Origin: Adineta vaga
Lineage: Eukaryota > Rotifera
Assembly (NCBI GenBank): GCA_021613535.1
Contig: CP075497.1
Location: 9,858,001-9,922,000 of the forward strand
Length of the DNA stretch: 64,000 bases
Direction: 5' to 3'
Numbering within the stretch: position 1 is the stretch's first letter; each line of letters starts with the position of its first letter. Below, piece after piece: positions 35,201 through 49,162 of the stretch. Below the pieces are notes generated by a model, which was not told where the DNA came from, ran no database searches, and saw only the letters and a list, made by a program, of their open reading frames with translations. The position numbers were made by a program, and so were the translations under genes.

Positions 35201-36738
35201 ATGATGTGGAATTGATTGTGCCAGTAAATCATGAAACATTTCTTTTGGCAAATCGCGAAAATCAAGTGAAAGTATGGAATGTTAAGAAAGATACTGTAGA
35301 ACAAATACGAGTAAAGAATTCGATCAAGAATATTTTTCTTTACTTTTTCTATTTAATAATAATAGTTAAATGAAAATATTGGTACAATTCAATCAGCATG
35401 TTGTATTCAACAAGGATCTGTTTGTATTGCATTAGCAATAGGAACAAAATCGAATTATATCATTTCAAAAGAAATGGATAACGATCAATTTCATGTTCTT
35501 ATGCGAGTATGTTTATTTCTTTTCATAACTATACTTCAATCTTTTCCTTTATTCAGGGACATACAAGTCCATCAATATGTATATGTTGCAGTAGAGATAC
35601 GCATTATTTTTTTTCAATAAGTTCTGATCGATATTTATTTAAATGGAATATGGCAACAAAATCTGTCGAATGGTCGGCAAAATCAACCGTATGTATAATA
35701 ATATTATTATTTTATTAAGATTTTAATTGTATTTATATGTCTAGCAACCAATTTCCTGTGCTGATTTACATCCTGAAAGAAATATCATCGTTCTTGGAAC
35801 AGAAACTAGCAAATTAATACTTTATGATACATTATCGTCATTCTATATTGCAACAATAACTTTAAAATTTAATACTGGTGTTAAATCAGTTCGATTTTCT
35901 CCTGGTTTGTAGTTTTGTTTTTGAAAAAGAAAAGAAAATTCTTGTTCTATTGGTCCAATTTTTACATATTAGATGGTTTGAATCTTGCTGTTGGATTACA
36001 AAATGGGAATGTTTTTATTTTTGATGTAGTTGGTAATGGAGATTTTCATCAACGTCCAGATGGAATGTTACAAGTAATTCTTTCAATTTGTTTTCTTAAT
36101 TCGATCATCTTTCGTTTAATTTATTTTAGAATGATACAGCAGCTGTGAATACTGTGATTTGGTCGATTGATGGAAAATATCTTCTAGTTGTTTATTCTGA
36201 TAATGATTATAATATTTGTGCGTATTTGTATATGAATTAGTTGGAAAATATCAAGGAATATCATTCATTCTCTAGGGACAGTGCCAGGATTTGAAATAAA
36301 TCGAGGAAAAAAAATTCAAAATATTGAATGGGATCGTATTATACATCCATTAATGTGTCATATATTAGGTATGTTTCAAAGTTCTTGTTCATTAATCGAT
36401 AGATGCAATAACAACTTCTTTTCTCATATAGATAAATCCATCATTGATACACATACATCGGCAGCTATACTTTCTTCAAATTTAGTTTTATGTTGTGGCA
36501 AAGATGGTCAACTTCGATTATTTCGAAATCGTTTCGAAGTAGATTAAAGAAAACTTCTTTATCTCTTAGAAAATCTTCTCTTTTTTACTATTTATAGCAT
36601 AATTCTCAAACATTTCAATTTGGTCTTGGTTCTATTCATAGTATCATGCCATCACCAACAAATAATTCCTATCTTCTAACTCTCACAAACAATCCAGCGA
36701 TTATAGAAATTCAAATTGATATACAAACGCATAATTAG
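32254..36738 (+). CDS. DCX-EMAP: DCX-EMAP: doublecortin plus echinoderm microtubule-associated (EMAP/EML) protein
   Basis: Eighteen exons give 1,104 aa: 32254-32343, 32587-32758, 32812-33219, 33298-34125, 34173-34206, 34268-34420, 34481-34748, 34808-34957, 35012-35149, 35200-35310, 35366-35506, 35557-35688, 35745-35904, 35973-36073, 36130-36217, 36276-36368, 36432-36538, 36598-36738. Domains in order: a disordered N-terminus; a doublecortin domain near 225-330 (RAGESHHRGLRIAVNEF); a second, divergent DCX-like repeat (LNRNLTQTFEEWLQ, TFIGCTEDEY); an HELP motif (HGYNGENELTKKLY, then VVYD); and WD40 repeats to the end. The architecture matches Drosophila DCX-EMAP, a microtubule-binding protein of ciliated mechanosensory cells. 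A similar role in rotifer cilia or sense organs is likely but inferred. Confidence 0.9.
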
Positions 36739-36982
36739 TTAACTTAACACTGATTTTTCTTTTCATTTGCTCGTTGTGAAGAAAAAAAAAGAACTTCTCC
36801 TTTATTTCATTTTTTTTTGTTGTTGACATCGACATATTTGAATATACATATATATATATATATATAAGAGACGAGAAGGACAAAGAGAGGAAAGAGTCAT
36901 GGCAACTGAACTAAAGATGCCAGCTTTATGTAGGCAATTTTAATTTTCTGTGTGTCATTTTTCTTTCTCTTTCTTTTCTAAG

Positions 36983-38603
36983 ATGAACAAACGACCTTTG
37001 AATGATACAGCATTTAGTGTTCAAGGTGTTAATCCAGGTTTAACTTCTCGCGAAGAATCAACTACAAATTCATCTCTTCAAAATTCTGGACGAGTTATTT
37101 GTGAAAAGTTGTTTTTATCATTTCGAATTATACAATTCTTTTCTATTTTTTACTTTTATTAGACAACAACTTCTTGCATGTCCTTATTTACAAAATACTA
37201 ATGATCAAATTAAATTATTAAATTTACAAAAAAATTGTATTACAAAAATAACCAATCTTGATCATTTAATTAGTCTTGTTGTTTTGGATTTATGTGAAAA
37301 TGGAATCGAATATATACAAGGTTTGGATAATTTAACTTCATTAAGAATTCTTCGACTAGGGAATAATAAGTAAGATTATTTACAATACTTTTAAAGTAGG
37401 ATTTTCTTCTTCATCGATTTAGAATTCGTCAAATAAAAAATCTTGATGCATTAGCACAACTTGATGTACTTGAATTGAATGGAAATCAAGTGAGATTCTT
37501 TTTTTTTGTTTTGAAAATATTTGAAATCGATTGTTTTCTTTTGGAATTGTTAGATTTCTCGAATTGAAAATTTTAAACATTTAATTCGATTACGTGTTCT
37601 TAATTTAGCAAATAATCGAATTGAAAAATGTGAAAATCTACGTCATTTACAAAATCTTGTTGAACTTAATCTCCAAGGAAATCTAATTACAATCGTGGTA
37701 AAATAAAACTTATATTTTTTTGAAAATTTTTTCGACTAGTCTATGTTAGTATGATCTGGATAAATTACCAATTCAACGTTTATTTTTAAATCATAATAAA
37801 ATTCAAAGATATGAAGATATGCGTTGTATTTCAAGAATAAGTACACTGAAATTTCTCTCACTTGAAGGTAAATAATCCCATTTAATTCAATGATTCAATG
37901 CAATTCTTATTTGTTTAGGTAATCCATTACCATCTGCAACTTCATATGAACAAATTATCTTATCTCAAACTGAACATGCTTTGACGAAATTAGATTCTCG
38001 TCAACCGATGAATGTTGTACGTAGATGATTAACTTTTTGACATCGAAAAAATAATATAAATCTCTTTGTAATATATAGGATCATCGAGTTAATCGAATTA
38101 TGCGATTACAACAGAATAGTACTCCGACAGATATGTCTAGTAAATATCGAGATCGACGAGCTCTTGATGTTAGTTCTACTCCACAAGATTCCATGAGTGA
38201 ACGAAGTGATACAGAAATTGATTCGGGCAGGTAATTAGAAAATATTTTTTGATCAAATTACTTCAAAAAAGATAATCTTTCATAGATCGAATGTATCATC
38301 AGCATTGAATCGAACATCATCACTTCCCGTACAAAAATCTATGAGTAAATCAACATCAGAATCAACTACACCGATACCATCAGAAATAAAATTAAGTCCG
38401 GTAAGTTTCGCAACATTAATTAACTTGGAAACATAAACTTCATTGATTTTTCATTAATAAAGATTGTTCATGAACGATCATCATTAGCAAAAATGTTAGT
38501 ACAATCCGCTATTGATGATGCCTTTCGAAAAGAATCAATCACCGTTCAATTAGACCGTTGTTGGCCATTATTATTAACAGAAATATTAAATGATCAGAAT
38601 TGA
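36983..38603 (+). CDS. LRRC49: LRRC49-like leucine-rich repeat protein (tubulin polyglutamylase complex subunit)
   Basis: Nine exons join to 388 aa: 36983-37107, 37163-37369, 37423-37489, 37554-37697, 37750-37867, 37919-38016, 38079-38230, 38286-38400, 38463-38603. A lead (QQLLACPYLQ) corresponds to the RRLTVCP segment of LRRC49, followed by about six SDS22-type LRRs (LNLQKNCITKI, LDLCENGIEYI, LRLGNNKI, LELNGNQI, LNLANNRIEK, LNLQGNLI) and an LRR cap. The C-terminal part is Ser-rich with a short helix. LRRC49 (TPGS4) belongs to the TTLL1 polyglutamylase complex that modifies axonemal tubulin. The human protein is longer. The ATG directly follows TTTTCTAAG, so a spliced leader or a 5' UTR intron may join there. 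AATAAA at 38608 and 38634. Confidence 0.82.
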
Positions 38604-38785
38604 TTCCAATAAATCATTACGTTTTCTTTTTGGAATAAAACTTCGTCAGATGTTATTTTTATTTTGGGTAAAAATTTTCAAATAAAATATGAACTTATTC
38701 ACTGGAGTATGTATGTGTGTGAAAGACAAAACAAATTCAAAACAAATCAGTAGTATTAAAAGAAAAGAGTAATTTAGAGTTTTTA

Positions 38786-40677
38786 TTAATTAGCTTTGTT
38801 TTGACGTATGTCGAGTGACGTTTTCGATCGTAAATAATCCGCATAATTGCTAAATGAATGTGAACAAACAGGCAATCCACGGCTTGTATCACCATAAGTT
38901 TGTCCAACACGATATTTGCGTTCTAAAGCAAAGAAAAACGAATTGGAATCGATAGAGAATAGTTGAAAGTTCATACGAGGAAGATAGCCAGTATATTTTG
39001 GAATCATTCCAGATCGAGAATACAAACGTTGATCTGAAGAATTCGTTGTTGAATATTCTTGAGAAAAGTTGGCTGATCTTGATGTTAAACTGAAATAGAT
39101 AATGGCAAAGAGAATAGTAGGTCTTGGGTCTTTTTTTCTTAGAAAGATGATCTAGATTTCTACAGACATCGAAAAAGAAAAGCTAATTTTCTTCTAGAGC
39201 GGACAAACATAAACAACCTGTTTAAAATTAGATGCATAGATTGATTGACTGAAAAAAATCAAATCTTTTTTCTTTGTATCAACTCTATTCAAATTATATT
39301 ACTTCGATGGTGTGCTGATATTTCTTTCCGTTGTCAAACTTGTAGTCGAATGTGTTATTTCAGAAGCAAAACGATCTAAACCTTTCTTCACTGCTTCATG
39401 ATAGCGAAGACCAACACTAGTATCAGTTGGACGAATACGAGGAATATATCCTTTATAACCAGGAATGGGAGCTTCAGCAAATAATCGACGATCGCCTAGA
39501 TGATTTCATCAAAAAACAAGCCGTCAAGAAAGACTCTTTAACTAAAGTTTTCTTTACTTTGTTGACCATTTACGGGTGGATGATAAGCTTGGTGATAATC
39601 AAGAAAATGTTTTACAACGGTTGCACTATTTAAACTCTGTGATTTAGGATAAGCAACAATTGAATTTCGTAGATCTTTCGCTTGAGTTTTTGCTCTTTCA
39701 TAAGCAGCTTTCGTTCCTGAGAGACAAACATTCGTTTCAACACGATATCGATTACCAAGTTGATATTTTCGTTGAGGAATGTAACCTGATAGGAAATAAA
39801 TCATCCTATCAGAATTCTATGATGATAAATTGCTTACCTGTATAACCTGGAAGCATTCCATCTGGAAATTCACGAGTTTCATAGGGATTCGATTGATCAA
39901 TTTTTATTATGGGAAATTCTGATTTTGATCGTGTTAAATGAGGATATTCTGTAGCTAAACGATAAGTTTCTTCACCATATGTATGACCATCACGATAGCG
40001 CAATTGATGTATATGTCCCGTATATCTATGTAAGTTAAATAAAAAGAAAAAAGATTGTTGAATATCTTTTCTCATGTAATATAATCCATTGTTTATCAAA
40101 ATAACAAATCATCTACTCTTTTTTCTCTTACATTTATTGAAGAAATATTGACATTGATCTTGAATAAAGAAAAACAATTGCTTACAGTGAATCCTTGTAT
40201 GTATCAGACAAAATATTCTTTTATGGTTTGTTAAAATGATTAATAATCATGAGAAATCTTTGAATTTCAAATTACTAAATAAATTAGAAACTTCCTAAAA
40301 TATCTATTCGACAGTACTTTTGTCTTGGAAATAAACTTTCTATTTCTGTTCATTATTCTCAATTATATTAGTAAAAGAAAAAACATCCTCAAGTCATGCT
40401 AAATATTGATTTCAATCAATAAAATATCTTTTTGTTAATTTATTTTGAAGTAGTATGTATACCTCAAGTTCTGAACAAGATCATTATTTTTCTAACCTTG
40501 ATTTGATAACATATGATTTATTTCAAACACAAGCATAATAGACACTATACATAAGAAATGAACTTGCTAGATTGTTGTTAGATGAACGTACCTCGGTAAT
40601 TGTGAACCATCTTTAAGATTACAAAATTGTCGTCGTGCTTCAAGAGTTGGTCCACCACCGAATTCGACTGTTGTCAT
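38786..40677 (-). CDS. CIMIP2/FAM166 family ciliary microtubule inner protein
   Basis: Six exons: 40677-40592, 40025-39838, 39785-39558, 39495-39303, 39089-38977, 38922-38786; 314 aa. Four copies of the family motif (P)GYTGYIPxxxxxxGxTYG are seen: YTGHIHQLRYRDGHTYG, GYTGYIPQRKYQLGN, GYKGYIPRIRP and KYTGYLPQRKYRVGQTYG. CIMIP2 proteins lie in the lumen of ciliary doublet microtubules, each motif contacting tubulin. Intron 1 (40026-40591) is 566 nt, long for this region, and shows no nested gene. The 3' end is convergent with LRRC49 (182 bp apart). The A/B/C subtype cannot be fixed by eye. Confidence 0.85.
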
Positions 40678-41034
40678 TTCTTTTGACTGAAAGAAATAAT
40701 ATGTTAGTAAGCATACACATACATTTCATAGCTTCTCATCAATCGACATTTACATCTCACTTCATGTCAAACTTCGTAGTAACGACCTCTATACATATTT
40801 CACGACAACAAGGTATATTTGTATTTAATGAAAAATCTTCGGAAAAAAAAATCAGGATAACATTTATGAATGATATTTGTATTTATCTTCTTTTCGACTA
40901 TCGCTCGATAATAATAAAAATATCCGATTGGTTGACTGATCTTTATGCTTTGTTTGTTCATTTCATTCATTCATTTTCTATACACTTTGTTCTATTATAA
41001 TATCAATCGACACTTTCATTGTTAACCATACTGA
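40678..41034. promoter_or_regulatory. Bidirectional promoter region, CIMIP2 and PWWP gene
   Basis: 357 bp between divergent start codons. On the CIMIP2 side a TTTCTTTCAG lies just before the ATG (minus strand), a possible acceptor for a 5' UTR intron or spliced leader. No other element is recognised. Confidence 0.5.
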
Positions 41035-43273
41035 ATGAGTGCTGAACCGATGACTTCTTCGACAGAACAAACCGAATCTGTAGCAAATACATCAACAGTA
41101 GAAACGGCTGCTGACAATATTACAGAAAATACTGAAGTAAAACCAGTCAATGGTGCGGATGAAGAAGCAATGATAACAACGGAAAATAGTACCGGTAAAC
41201 GAAAACGATCAATAAAGAAAGTTGTTGAAAATACAGATAGTATTTCTAATGGACGTCCAAAACGTACCTTATCAAAACGTAAGTTAAAGAAAAATCATTT
41301 ATATCGATCTATAATATATGTCAATGTTAAGGTGAAGAAGTGCCAACACCTGTGATGAATGGTGCAGGAAAAGGAAATAAATCAAAAGTTGAACAAGTAA
41401 ATAATGATGATGAAGATGATGAACAAGAACGTGATAAGAATATTCCCGTACTCTATGATGTTGCTGATGTTGTGTGGGTAAAAATGGGTGGGCATCCATG
41501 GTAAGATTATCATTTTACTTGTTATGATTTTTACATGATGTTCTATTAGGTGGCCAAGTCTTATAATTCGAGACCCAAACGACTCTAGTGGAAATTTTAC
41601 TAAAGTATCTGGTATGTGATGAATTTTGAAAAAAGAATAATATAAGTATATATATATATATTTACAAATGTTAGGCAATGCTCGAGCAAAACGAATGTAT
41701 TTTGTTGTCTTCTATGGTTCAACAGCTGACTTTGCTTGGGTTTCCGATGCAGCAGTCATCGAATATAATGGTGTAGAAGCTTTTACTAAATATGCACAAG
41801 AAAATGTTGATAAAGTACGAATAATGATTACTGATGAAGAAGACCAGTCATTCATTTATAACTGTTTATAGGCACAAACAAAATCACAAAAAGAACAATT
41901 GACAGAACGATTTCAATTGAAAGTAACCATTGGTCGCCGTGAAGATTGGGAATCAGCAGTGCGTGAAGCTGATGATGCAATCAAACAAACTAGTGAAAAA
42001 CGTCTTGAAAATATCGAACCAAAGATTCACTTTTATACAAAGAAAATCGGTAAGAATATCAACATTCTAAATTTATTTATTTTTATTGTTTCTTCTCTTC
42101 AAGGTACTCCAAAAAGTCAAGGTGGTCGTCGACCAAAAGTACCGATAACAAAATCAGAAGAATCATCGGAACCTATGTTAACATCAACTATGGATCCTGC
42201 TGATCGTTCTTTATTGGCAGAAAAAACATTTGAATTTAAATCTGATGAAGAAGATTCAATACCTGAAACACCACTTCGAAAAATGCCATCTGTCAAAATA
42301 AAACTTAGTAAACAAGTATCTAACGATTCAGATTCAAATATAACACCACCATCCAAACGTACTTTAATACGTAAATCTGGTGCAATTGACGATAAACAAA
42401 GTTCTAATCCGCCAACAACTATTTTTGGTCAAACAGCCAATGGATCATCTGTTTCATACCAACAACGAGAACCGATTACTAATGCTGTCGATACGACTCC
42501 AACTAAATCGAATCCAACAGAAATGGTCAATGGTACAGGCAGTGCAAAGAAACGAGGACGACCAAGTGCTAATAAATCATCCGTATCATCAAGTAACGAC
42601 GATAGTCCAGCACCGGAATTTCATTCAGCAAGTCCATCGGTCACAACTAAATTTACTACACAAAGAAAACCAATTCAAAAACCACAAGCATTTATGAATT
42701 CATCTGTTTCTAGTGGTCAACATGATATCCGAACTGGGTTCTTATCACCATTTGAAGAACAAGAAGTACTTGATGCTCTTGATCAATTAGGTTCAACTAA
42801 AACATTTGAAGAAGCTGAACAAAAAGCAAAACGTCGATTTGAACATATTCTTTGTTTGAATCTTAATCGTACTCATGTAGATATTCCACAAGAATGTAAG
42901 TTACATATTTTTATTTTGTTTGAATATCTATATATCTATTTGTTTCCTAGGGTTTTATACCTTTTTGTTTTCACATCCATCATTAGTTATGAAGAATCCA
43001 CAATGGTTTTCTGACAAGAATAGTTCAGATACATTAAATGAGACTGATCTATTAAACAATGTTCAATCATCAAGTAGTTTAGCTGTACTTAAACATCAAC
43101 TTGTTGTTTTATCGAAATTATATCGTAATGAATTACAAGTTCGACCATCTGCATCTGCCAAAAACCGACGATCAACAGGCACTGGTGGTGGAAAACGAAA
43201 ATCAATGGAAAAAAAGCAAGATTTCGAAGAAGAAATTAATATGGATGACGATGAAGAAGAACTTATTAATTGA
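41035..43273 (+). CDS. PWWP domain chromatin-associated protein
   Basis: Seven exons: 41035-41278, 41332-41500, 41550-41611, 41675-41814, 41872-42049, 42104-42895, 42951-43273; 635 aa. An acidic and basic N-terminus with an NLS-like KRKRS precedes a PWWP domain (VADVVWVKMGGHPWWPSLI, YFVVFYGSTADFAWV), which reads methylated histone H3K36 and binds DNA. A Ser/Lys-rich linker follows, with an AT-hook-like KKRGRPS. The C-terminal domain (LSPFEE to WFYTFLFSH) is shared with the partial protein at 3-593. The tail is acidic. HDGF/PSIP1 and PWWP2 were considered, but I see no integrase-binding-type domain that decides it. The orthologue is unassigned. Confidence 0.85.
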
Positions 43274-44103
43274 ATATTGTACAAACAAACAGACATCAAA
43301 TAATATTTTTGCTTTTCTTATCTAAACTGTACATTACACTTTTTTTCTTCTTCTTCTATTCATGTATGTTTGCGTAGCTATCAAAAAACCCCCAAATACC
43401 ATGTATGTTAGATATGCTGAGTTAAACTCAATGATTATCAATGATAGTAGAAAGAATATCTAGATGTGTGTATGTGTGTGTATCTCGTATTCGTTAAATT
43501 GATTATTTTCTTCTTGTATTTGTTCAATCGGTTAGTATGTTACTACTGTTGTTCTTGCTGTTTTCGTCTCATTTGAAGAAAATAATAAATATCCTCTTTT
43601 TTTTCGTAAAATCGAAAGCATTTTGTGTCATGCATTCTACTACAAGAATAATCATGATAGAATATGCACGAGAGCAAAGATAAGTATGAGGGTATTCCCT
43701 CTCGAATCTTTGTCACATTTTTTTGCTATCTTAGAAGTGAATATCAGTGAAATGATCATTAAAGGAATATTTGTATTAAGAAGGATAAATAATCGATTGA
43801 ATCGTTTTGAACTTTCGCAGGTAGTATGAATGAAATAGATTCGAAAAATTCGTTGCTACAGTAATTTCATTCGACATTCACCTGTCACACTACAGAAAAA
43901 AAACGCATTTTGTTTTAATATTAAGATAGAAATACAAATGAAAAGCAATGATAAAGAAAAAATATATAGAAACTTGTCTAACAACACGCAAAGCATTGAA
44001 GAAGAAAAGAAAATCAAAAGAGAACCCAATTTTAGTCATGATATTTTGATGTATCTATATCTGACATCCAGTGGATGATAAACTAACATTATTCATTTTT
44101 CAT
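43274..44103. other. 3' flanking interval between convergent PWWP gene and RPGRIP1L
   Basis: About 830 bp holding both 3' UTRs, with T-rich and GT-rich runs and AATAAT-type signals. Short open frames show no family motif. Nothing else is seen. Confidence 0.5.
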
Positions 44104-47100
44104 TTAAGTATGCATTCGACGATTTGTTTGTTCGTGTTTTTGTACTTTTTTCAATGCATCAATGATTGATACGGTGACATTCATTTGTCCAATAATTTGT
44201 CTTTCGCTATTCAAGTCATATACTTAATAAGAAAGATAAATGTGAGAACAAAATCAATTATCTCAAAAGAAATTTCATTTACCATCAATATTTTGATCAT
44301 TAAGATCTTTGTTCTTACGTAACAATTCTTTAGCATTAACTGTTGCGATACCAATATCAACACATTCAAGATCTGGTTGATCTTCAGGTGGTTCAGCGAC
44401 AACAACAAATTTAATCCTAAATGAAGTCATTTTAATATTGTCATATGATAAATCTTCACTTACTCTCCCGATGATCCTGGTCCGACAAGTTCAGCAAGTT
44501 GTTGTCTCTTTTGTGGAACATTAATAGCACAAACTTTAAAAGAGTTAAATGTTTTTCTTTCAATAAGAATAAAATATTACAAACCTTCTTGAAAACCAAA
44601 ACTATATTTGGTATTTGGTTCACCTTTCACCAACGAATAAGGTGTTTCAAGTTCTTTTTCATAATCAAGAAATTCGACGCTAACAAAGACTTTTTCACAG
44701 TTATCATCATCAAAAATAGGACAGTTTTCATTCAATACAAGATCATTTACACCAATTGTTACAACATCTTCTTGTTTATTCGAATTAGCAGATGCTGTAC
44801 TTTGATAAATAATATCAGGATCTGATTCATCAACAACACGTGTTGACGTTATTGGTCCAGTCTCAACATCAGATGATTCTAAAGGAAGAATTGTTAATCA
44901 ATAGAATCTTCACTATGGTAAAGAAATTTCAAGCTGTAGATAGTTTAATACTGTTTTCTCTCATGAGAGGAAAATGTTTATGGATAGTTACCAGGTGATA
45001 TTGTACGATTTGTTTCGTCGGGAATCGAATGTTCCTACAATTCAACAGCAATAAGATAAACTGATTTTTCTAGAAGAAGATATTAAATAACAAACCCCGT
45101 TAGGAAATCGAATGGATGTACTGTCATCTTGATTATCAAAACTAACTGAAATATCATATAGATATGTATTGAAATAATTTAGTTATGTAGATTTATTTAC
45201 CTCGTTTGCTATTCGTACTTGTAATCGATGCAGTTCGAGGATGATGATTTTTATTCGTATCACGAACTGGCCGTGAAACACTCGATGCTGGAACTCCAGA
45301 ACTATTTCTTGGTATATCTTCAAAAAGAAAAGAAAAGACCAATTTGTGATAGACAATATTCGATTTGTGGTTTACCTCGTTTTGGTTTTTGGTCACTATC
45401 AGATCCTGATATATCTTGAGGTTTTAATCTTACATTCATTTCTCTTTGTTTTTCTGCAAGTGTTTTATGTCCTGATACACTTTCATCTGGTAATAAAGCT
45501 AATGGTTCACGATGATTTGTTGGTACACTTTTTGAACGTTGGTTTGGTGTACGAGTTGAAGCTGATGGTGGTAAATATGTATGCGTCCATTTAAGTGATA
45601 CATCCATTGTACCATTTCTTTCTCCCTGATCATTGAACATATCAAATGTACCTCGAATTTGATTATCATGTGATAAAGATATTAATGGTATATCAGCACG
45701 TGCAACAAAACGATCATCTTTCTGATCACGATCGTCGAAAACAAAGATTGTTAGTTGAGATTGTTTGAGATAACGATCAAGATCAGCATCCATTTGAACT
45801 GGATATTGATTCCGATCATCAAAATTCGGATTATTCGATGATGGAATTGTTATAGTATCATGATCGACGAAATCATAAAATTTATATATACAATAAAGAT
45901 CAGGTTGACGATCTGAAGAGTAGAGGAAAAAAAATAATGATTGATAGAATAAAAAATCTTTTAGTTTTACCAGGTGATGCTGCTTTAACATTTGAACAAT
46001 TCAAAATAGCAATCGTTAATTCATTCATATTTGGATCAAGTTCATGTCGTTGTGGAATATCATCCGATGTTTTAGTTGATTGGCGACTTGTTGTAGCAAT
46101 ATAACCTTGTGCTTTCATTTTTTCTTTTAATAAACGGAATGCTTGTTCCATAGGTACACGTAATCGAACCCAATATTCGATAACACCAAATGCTCCAATA
46201 TCAATATTATTTTGATGAGATGCAATTAATTTTGCTGTACCATGTAAACGACCTTGATTACCTAAATTGATAATTAAGAAATCGGTAATCAAAATTTCTT
46301 TCTTTAATTACCTTCAACAAGTTGTTTCAAACTAAGTTTACATGCAGCAATTGTTTGAAATGATTGTCCAACTGTTTGATGAAGTTCAATAAGTGTATAT
46401 TCTTTTTGTAAATAATATAAAAGAAAATCATCAACATTAACAATATATTGAGCCGTGAAATTATATTCTGGTATTCGCCCTTTAATAATTGGTGTCATTT
46501 GTAATTCATGTTCGAAGAATTCAATCGAACAGAACGTTGATGGTTCATTATTTTTACCAAAATATTCTAATGCACGTTCATTAAATGAAGCACGACTTAT
46601 ATGAATTTCAATAAGATTTTGACCACGTTCAAGTTCAATAGCATCTTCAATTAATTCATTGTTAAGATTACCATCAGTTGTTGGTTGTTCTTGAACACGA
46701 TATTGACGTGTACCATATGCAACATCTTTCAAAGATCTAGAATAAATTGAAAGACATGTATGAATGAATTCTGAAGACTAGATTTCGTTAAATAATATAC
46801 TTTTCTAATTTACGAATACGATCAGCACGAATATCCAATAATTGTCCACTTTCAAGTACACGTGATGAATATTCGGCTTGATTTTCATCCATTTTTCTTT
46901 GAACACAATCAACCTAGTAATCAACAGATTAAAATTTGATGAACGAAAAGAAAACGAATGATTTCTACTTCAAGTTTATAATCTCGATTAATTTTGTATT
47001 GCATTACTAATAAATTACGAGTTTTTTCTAATTCATTTACTGTTTCAGCTAATTGACTTTCTAATTCAAGTATTCGTCGATTTACATCTATACACAACAA

Positions 47101-49162
47101 AAGAATAAAATAAATTTTGTTTCCCTTTCCTGTTTTTCTTACTTTGTGATTTTTCATCATCGACTTTTTGTAGAAAATCAAAGTTGGGTTCTTGTCGTTG
47201 TTTACGTTGACGTAATATAATCAATGCTTCTTCAATTTCCTTCATATTAATATCACTTTCCTATTATTATAAAGATATAAGAATTTTCTCTACAAAAGAA
47301 TTCAAATAACTCACTCGTTCAAAAAATCTCATCTTTTCAGCTAAATCATCGTATTTTTCTTTCATTTCTAAATATTTTAAATGCATTGTTCGCTGATCAT
47401 CATCCGTTTTTTGATATGCATCTTTAAACAAAAATCTTTTTGTTTCTTTTCATTGGAACAAAAGATTTTCATTACTTTTTTCTAATGTTAATCTATCCAA
47501 TAGATTTCCTCGTTCACCTAAATCAGCTTTAATTGTTGCTTCAAGTTGAGCAATTTGTAATCGTAATGCTCGTTCTTTCTCACGAAATTCTCGTTCTCGA
47601 TCATTATTGAATGCTGAATCGACTATTTTCCTATTTGCTTCTTTCAATACGTCACATTCACGACGAAAATCTTCAATTTGTAAATTGAGCTAAAAGAAGC
47701 GAAGAATCGTTTTTCAAAATACAAAACGAGCTCTTTCTATTGAACTAGATACCTCGTGAATGACGGTATTTGAACGTGAACCATTTCTTAATTCATTACG
47801 TAACTGTAATGCTCGTTGTTGTTCATCTTTAATTTGTCTATCGAGTCGATCAATTTCTTTCAATAATTCGGCATTTGTTACTTGAAGTGATCGATTTTGC
47901 TACAAGAGAAAGAAACAAAATAATTGATCATTGTAAAAACGATTCTATCAACCGATTCAAAACTTGAACATTGAGTTTGTAAACGTCTTAATTCATCAGA
48001 TTTATCACGTAAATCACGTTGTAAACGAATCATATCGATATTTTCTTGTAGATTTACACGTGAATCTCCACCTGTTGGTTGTGATCGTAAACGTAATAGA
48101 TTTTGATCATGTTCATTATCACGTTGTGATAATTGCTGACGAAGATGTTCCACTTGTTGTTCATATGAACTTAATTGTTGTTGAGCTCTTTCCAACGATT
48201 CTTGTCTAAGTTGATATTCTTTTTTTTCTGATTTTAGATGAAAATATATACTTACAAATGTTTATTTGTCATTTGAGCATCTTCTAACAATCCACTATTC
48301 ATTCGTGGAGTTGTTCCAGATGTTCTAAAAGAAATTATAATTTCAAAGTTTTAAATTTCGAGATTGACTCAATCGACTATTCTTAATAGAGAACGAAGAT
48401 AAAAATAATTACCTGAATGAATCTCTTGCACCAACAACACGAATGTTATGAAGTAAAGGTGATGGTATTCGTTTTGGTTGTCCCTAAAAATATATATTCG
48501 ACAAAATATTCAATGAATGATAATTATTGCTTTCTATTACGGTATCAATTCTTGATGAAACTCCTTCGTAAATAGAACCTGATTTTTTAAGTTGTTGTGA
48601 TTGTTGTTGTGAAACATTCAAACGTTGTTTCAATAGTTTATTTTGTTCACGTAATTCAGAGATTTTGTTACGAAATTCAGCAAGTTGATTTTCAGTTTCA
48701 GAATCACGAATGCTTGATTTAGCACCTAATTAAAAAGATAATGAGATAATATCAAAAATTCTAGAGACTTTTATCTACCAAATGGAACAGCTTCACTTTT
48801 CTTTTTATCTTCAATAACTTTCGTTAATTTTGTTGCTAATCTAAAGAAAATACGAGATGAATTTGATTCAGATATTCCCAATTGACTTTACTTTTTAATT
48901 TTATCTTCTTGTTTTCGAGCATGTTGTTTGAGAACTAAATGATCATCATATAAACGTAAATATCGATCTTGTAATTCAGATGGATCAAGTTTTGCTATCA
49001 TTTGCCGTTCACTTGATATTCGTTTAGCTTGACCTGAAATTTTTTTATAAGATTTAATATACATAATATACATCAATTTAAGTTTAATTTTAATTTTTAA
49101 TTACCTTGAGGACGGTCAAGGCCAGATGTCATACTCGTATCTTGTGTGGGAGTCCAATCCAT
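44104..49162 (-). CDS. RPGRIP1L: RPGRIP1L (NPHP8/MKS5), ciliary transition-zone scaffold
   Basis: Twenty-three exons close in phase to 1,245 aa (human 1,315), 5' to 3': 49162-49105, 49033-48892, 48840-48779, 48725-48541, 48483-48413, 48324-48256, 48205-47953, 47899-47753, 47689-47476, 47421-47315, 47260-47143, 47087-46969, 46913-46801, 46736-46312, 46261-45971, 45912-45376, 45317-45201, 45145-45096, 45034-44992, 44878-44585, 44533-44464, 44416-44283, 44222-44104. The N-terminus matches human closely (LVLKQHARKQEDKIKK). Coiled coils follow to about residue 640, then a first C2 (DVAYGTRQYR, FCSIEFFEHELQ), a second C2 (IPSSNNPNFDDRNQYPVQMD) and the C-terminal RPGR-interacting C2-like domain (EPPEDQPDLECVDIGIATVN). 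RPGRIP1L organises the transition zone at the base of cilia. Confidence 0.95.

Noticed and set aside
36899-36929. Upstream ATG exon for LRRC49
   Set aside because: Its only donor is phase 1 and would put a TGA shortly into the next exon; the ATG at 36983 reads cleanly.
44104-44222. Reading the RPGRIP1L C-terminus as a separate gene
   Set aside because: All seven small 3' exons keep phase and match the human C-terminal RPGR-interacting domain.
48206-48255. 28-nt or 37-nt intron in RPGRIP1L suggesting a frameshift at an A8 run
   Set aside because: Using the acceptor at 48206-48207 gives a normal 50-nt intron and restores phase.
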